Shown here piece by piece: positions 63,915 through 64,000 of a DNA stretch of 64,000 nucleotides. Position 1 is the first letter of the stretch. Each line of letters opens with the position of its first letter. Position numbers and translations under genes: made by a program. The stretch is from Brasilonema sp. UFV-L1 (lineage in GTDB: Bacteria > Cyanobacteriota > Cyanobacteriia > Cyanobacteriales > Nostocaceae): NCBI RefSeq assembly GCF_012912105.1, contig NZ_QMEA01000010.1:26207-90206 (forward strand), given 5' to 3'. The notes under the pieces were generated by a model. That model was not told the DNA's origin. It searched no databases and saw only the letters and a program-made list of their open reading frames with translations.

Positions 63915-64000
63915 GAGTTTGTTGTCAGTAATATATAGTTGCTTGTTTTAGCTTAAGCAGCAGAAGCCTCTCGCTCACCCGAAGGGGAGCGATGAGATGA
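63915..64000. other. Window edge, upstream of the TIR-GUN4 pair
   Basis: These 86 bases should include the promoter of the pair. A small GC-rich palindrome (CTCGCTCACCCGAAGGGGAG) lies at about 63971-63990. Nothing else can be said. Confidence 0.4.

Noticed and set aside
1..64000. tRNA and rRNA genes
   Set aside because: No stretch with a convincing cloverleaf or rRNA sequence was noticed on either strand; a dedicated scan was not possible.

Overview
The window looks like the chromosome of a filamentous, probably heterocyst-forming (Nostocales-type) cyanobacterium. Supporting signs are many HIP1 octamers (GCGATCGC, e.g. 283-290), heptameric short tandem repeats, an iron-uptake porin with an SLH domain, a GUN4 domain, CHAT and caspase-like proteases, a fragment of xisI (fdxN-element excision controlling factor), and a cyanobacterial-type group II intron. 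No rRNA, tRNA or CRISPR array was seen. The species cannot be named from the sequence alone.

Layout. (1) 1-9800, + strand: an exopolysaccharide cluster with a truncated GT4 glycosyltransferase at the window edge, an O-antigen ligase/polymerase-like protein, several glycosyltransferases, a methyltransferase-like protein, a WecG/TagA/CpsF transferase, a secreted GH10 xylanase-like hydrolase and a polyprenyl-phosphate sugar transferase that would start the repeat unit. (2) 9990-13057: a serpin, a small secreted protein and a phosphodiester glycosidase-like protein. (3) 13064-20977, - strand: two large adjacent caspase-like genes, one a caspase/alpha-beta-hydrolase fusion, the other caspase + EF-hand-like loop + STAND NTPase + WD40 propeller; this is a strong candidate conflict or cell-death locus. 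(4) 21192-24829, - strand: a class V aminotransferase and an SLH/OprB porin carrying an in-frame palindromic insertion. (5) 25291-32615, + strand: two paralogous PAS histidine kinases, the first with an insertion in its DHp domain and an eroded ATPase domain, flanking a perfect-looking seven-unit beta-propeller gene.

(6) 33461-38280, - strand: a Gld-type ABC system (ATPase, permease, GldG-like auxiliary protein, DUF4340 protein). (7) 38603-42276, + strand: a beta-helix/SLH protein, a hypothetical protein and a PD-(D/E)XK-like protein. (8) 42365-43664: a graveyard of mobile and broken genes, with an IS630 remnant, an xisI fragment, the duplicated tail of an adhesin gene and a MITE. (9) 43713-49431, + strand: a haemagglutinin-type secreted protein followed by a TPR-CHAT protein. 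(10) 49511-56354, - strand: an MBL-fold protein, a haem-binding Tll0287-type HAMP sensor, two paralogous MFS transporters (the second fused to an FHA domain) and trpD.

(11) 56805-59639, + strand: a c-di-AMP (ydaO/yuaA-type) riboswitch ahead of a small unknown protein, a methyltransferase and a symporter-like protein. (12) 59919-62402, - strand: an apparently complete group II intron sitting 13 bases after the stop codon of a TIR-GUN4 fusion gene (62416-63399), which is preceded by a small unknown partner gene (63417-63914).

The two places most likely to hold an under-described system are the double-caspase locus and the TIR-GUN4 pair. The riboswitch-led trio at 57184-59639 is the best regulatory find. 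Small palindromic and tandem repeats have invaded genes throughout the window, and in several cases the reading frame survived.
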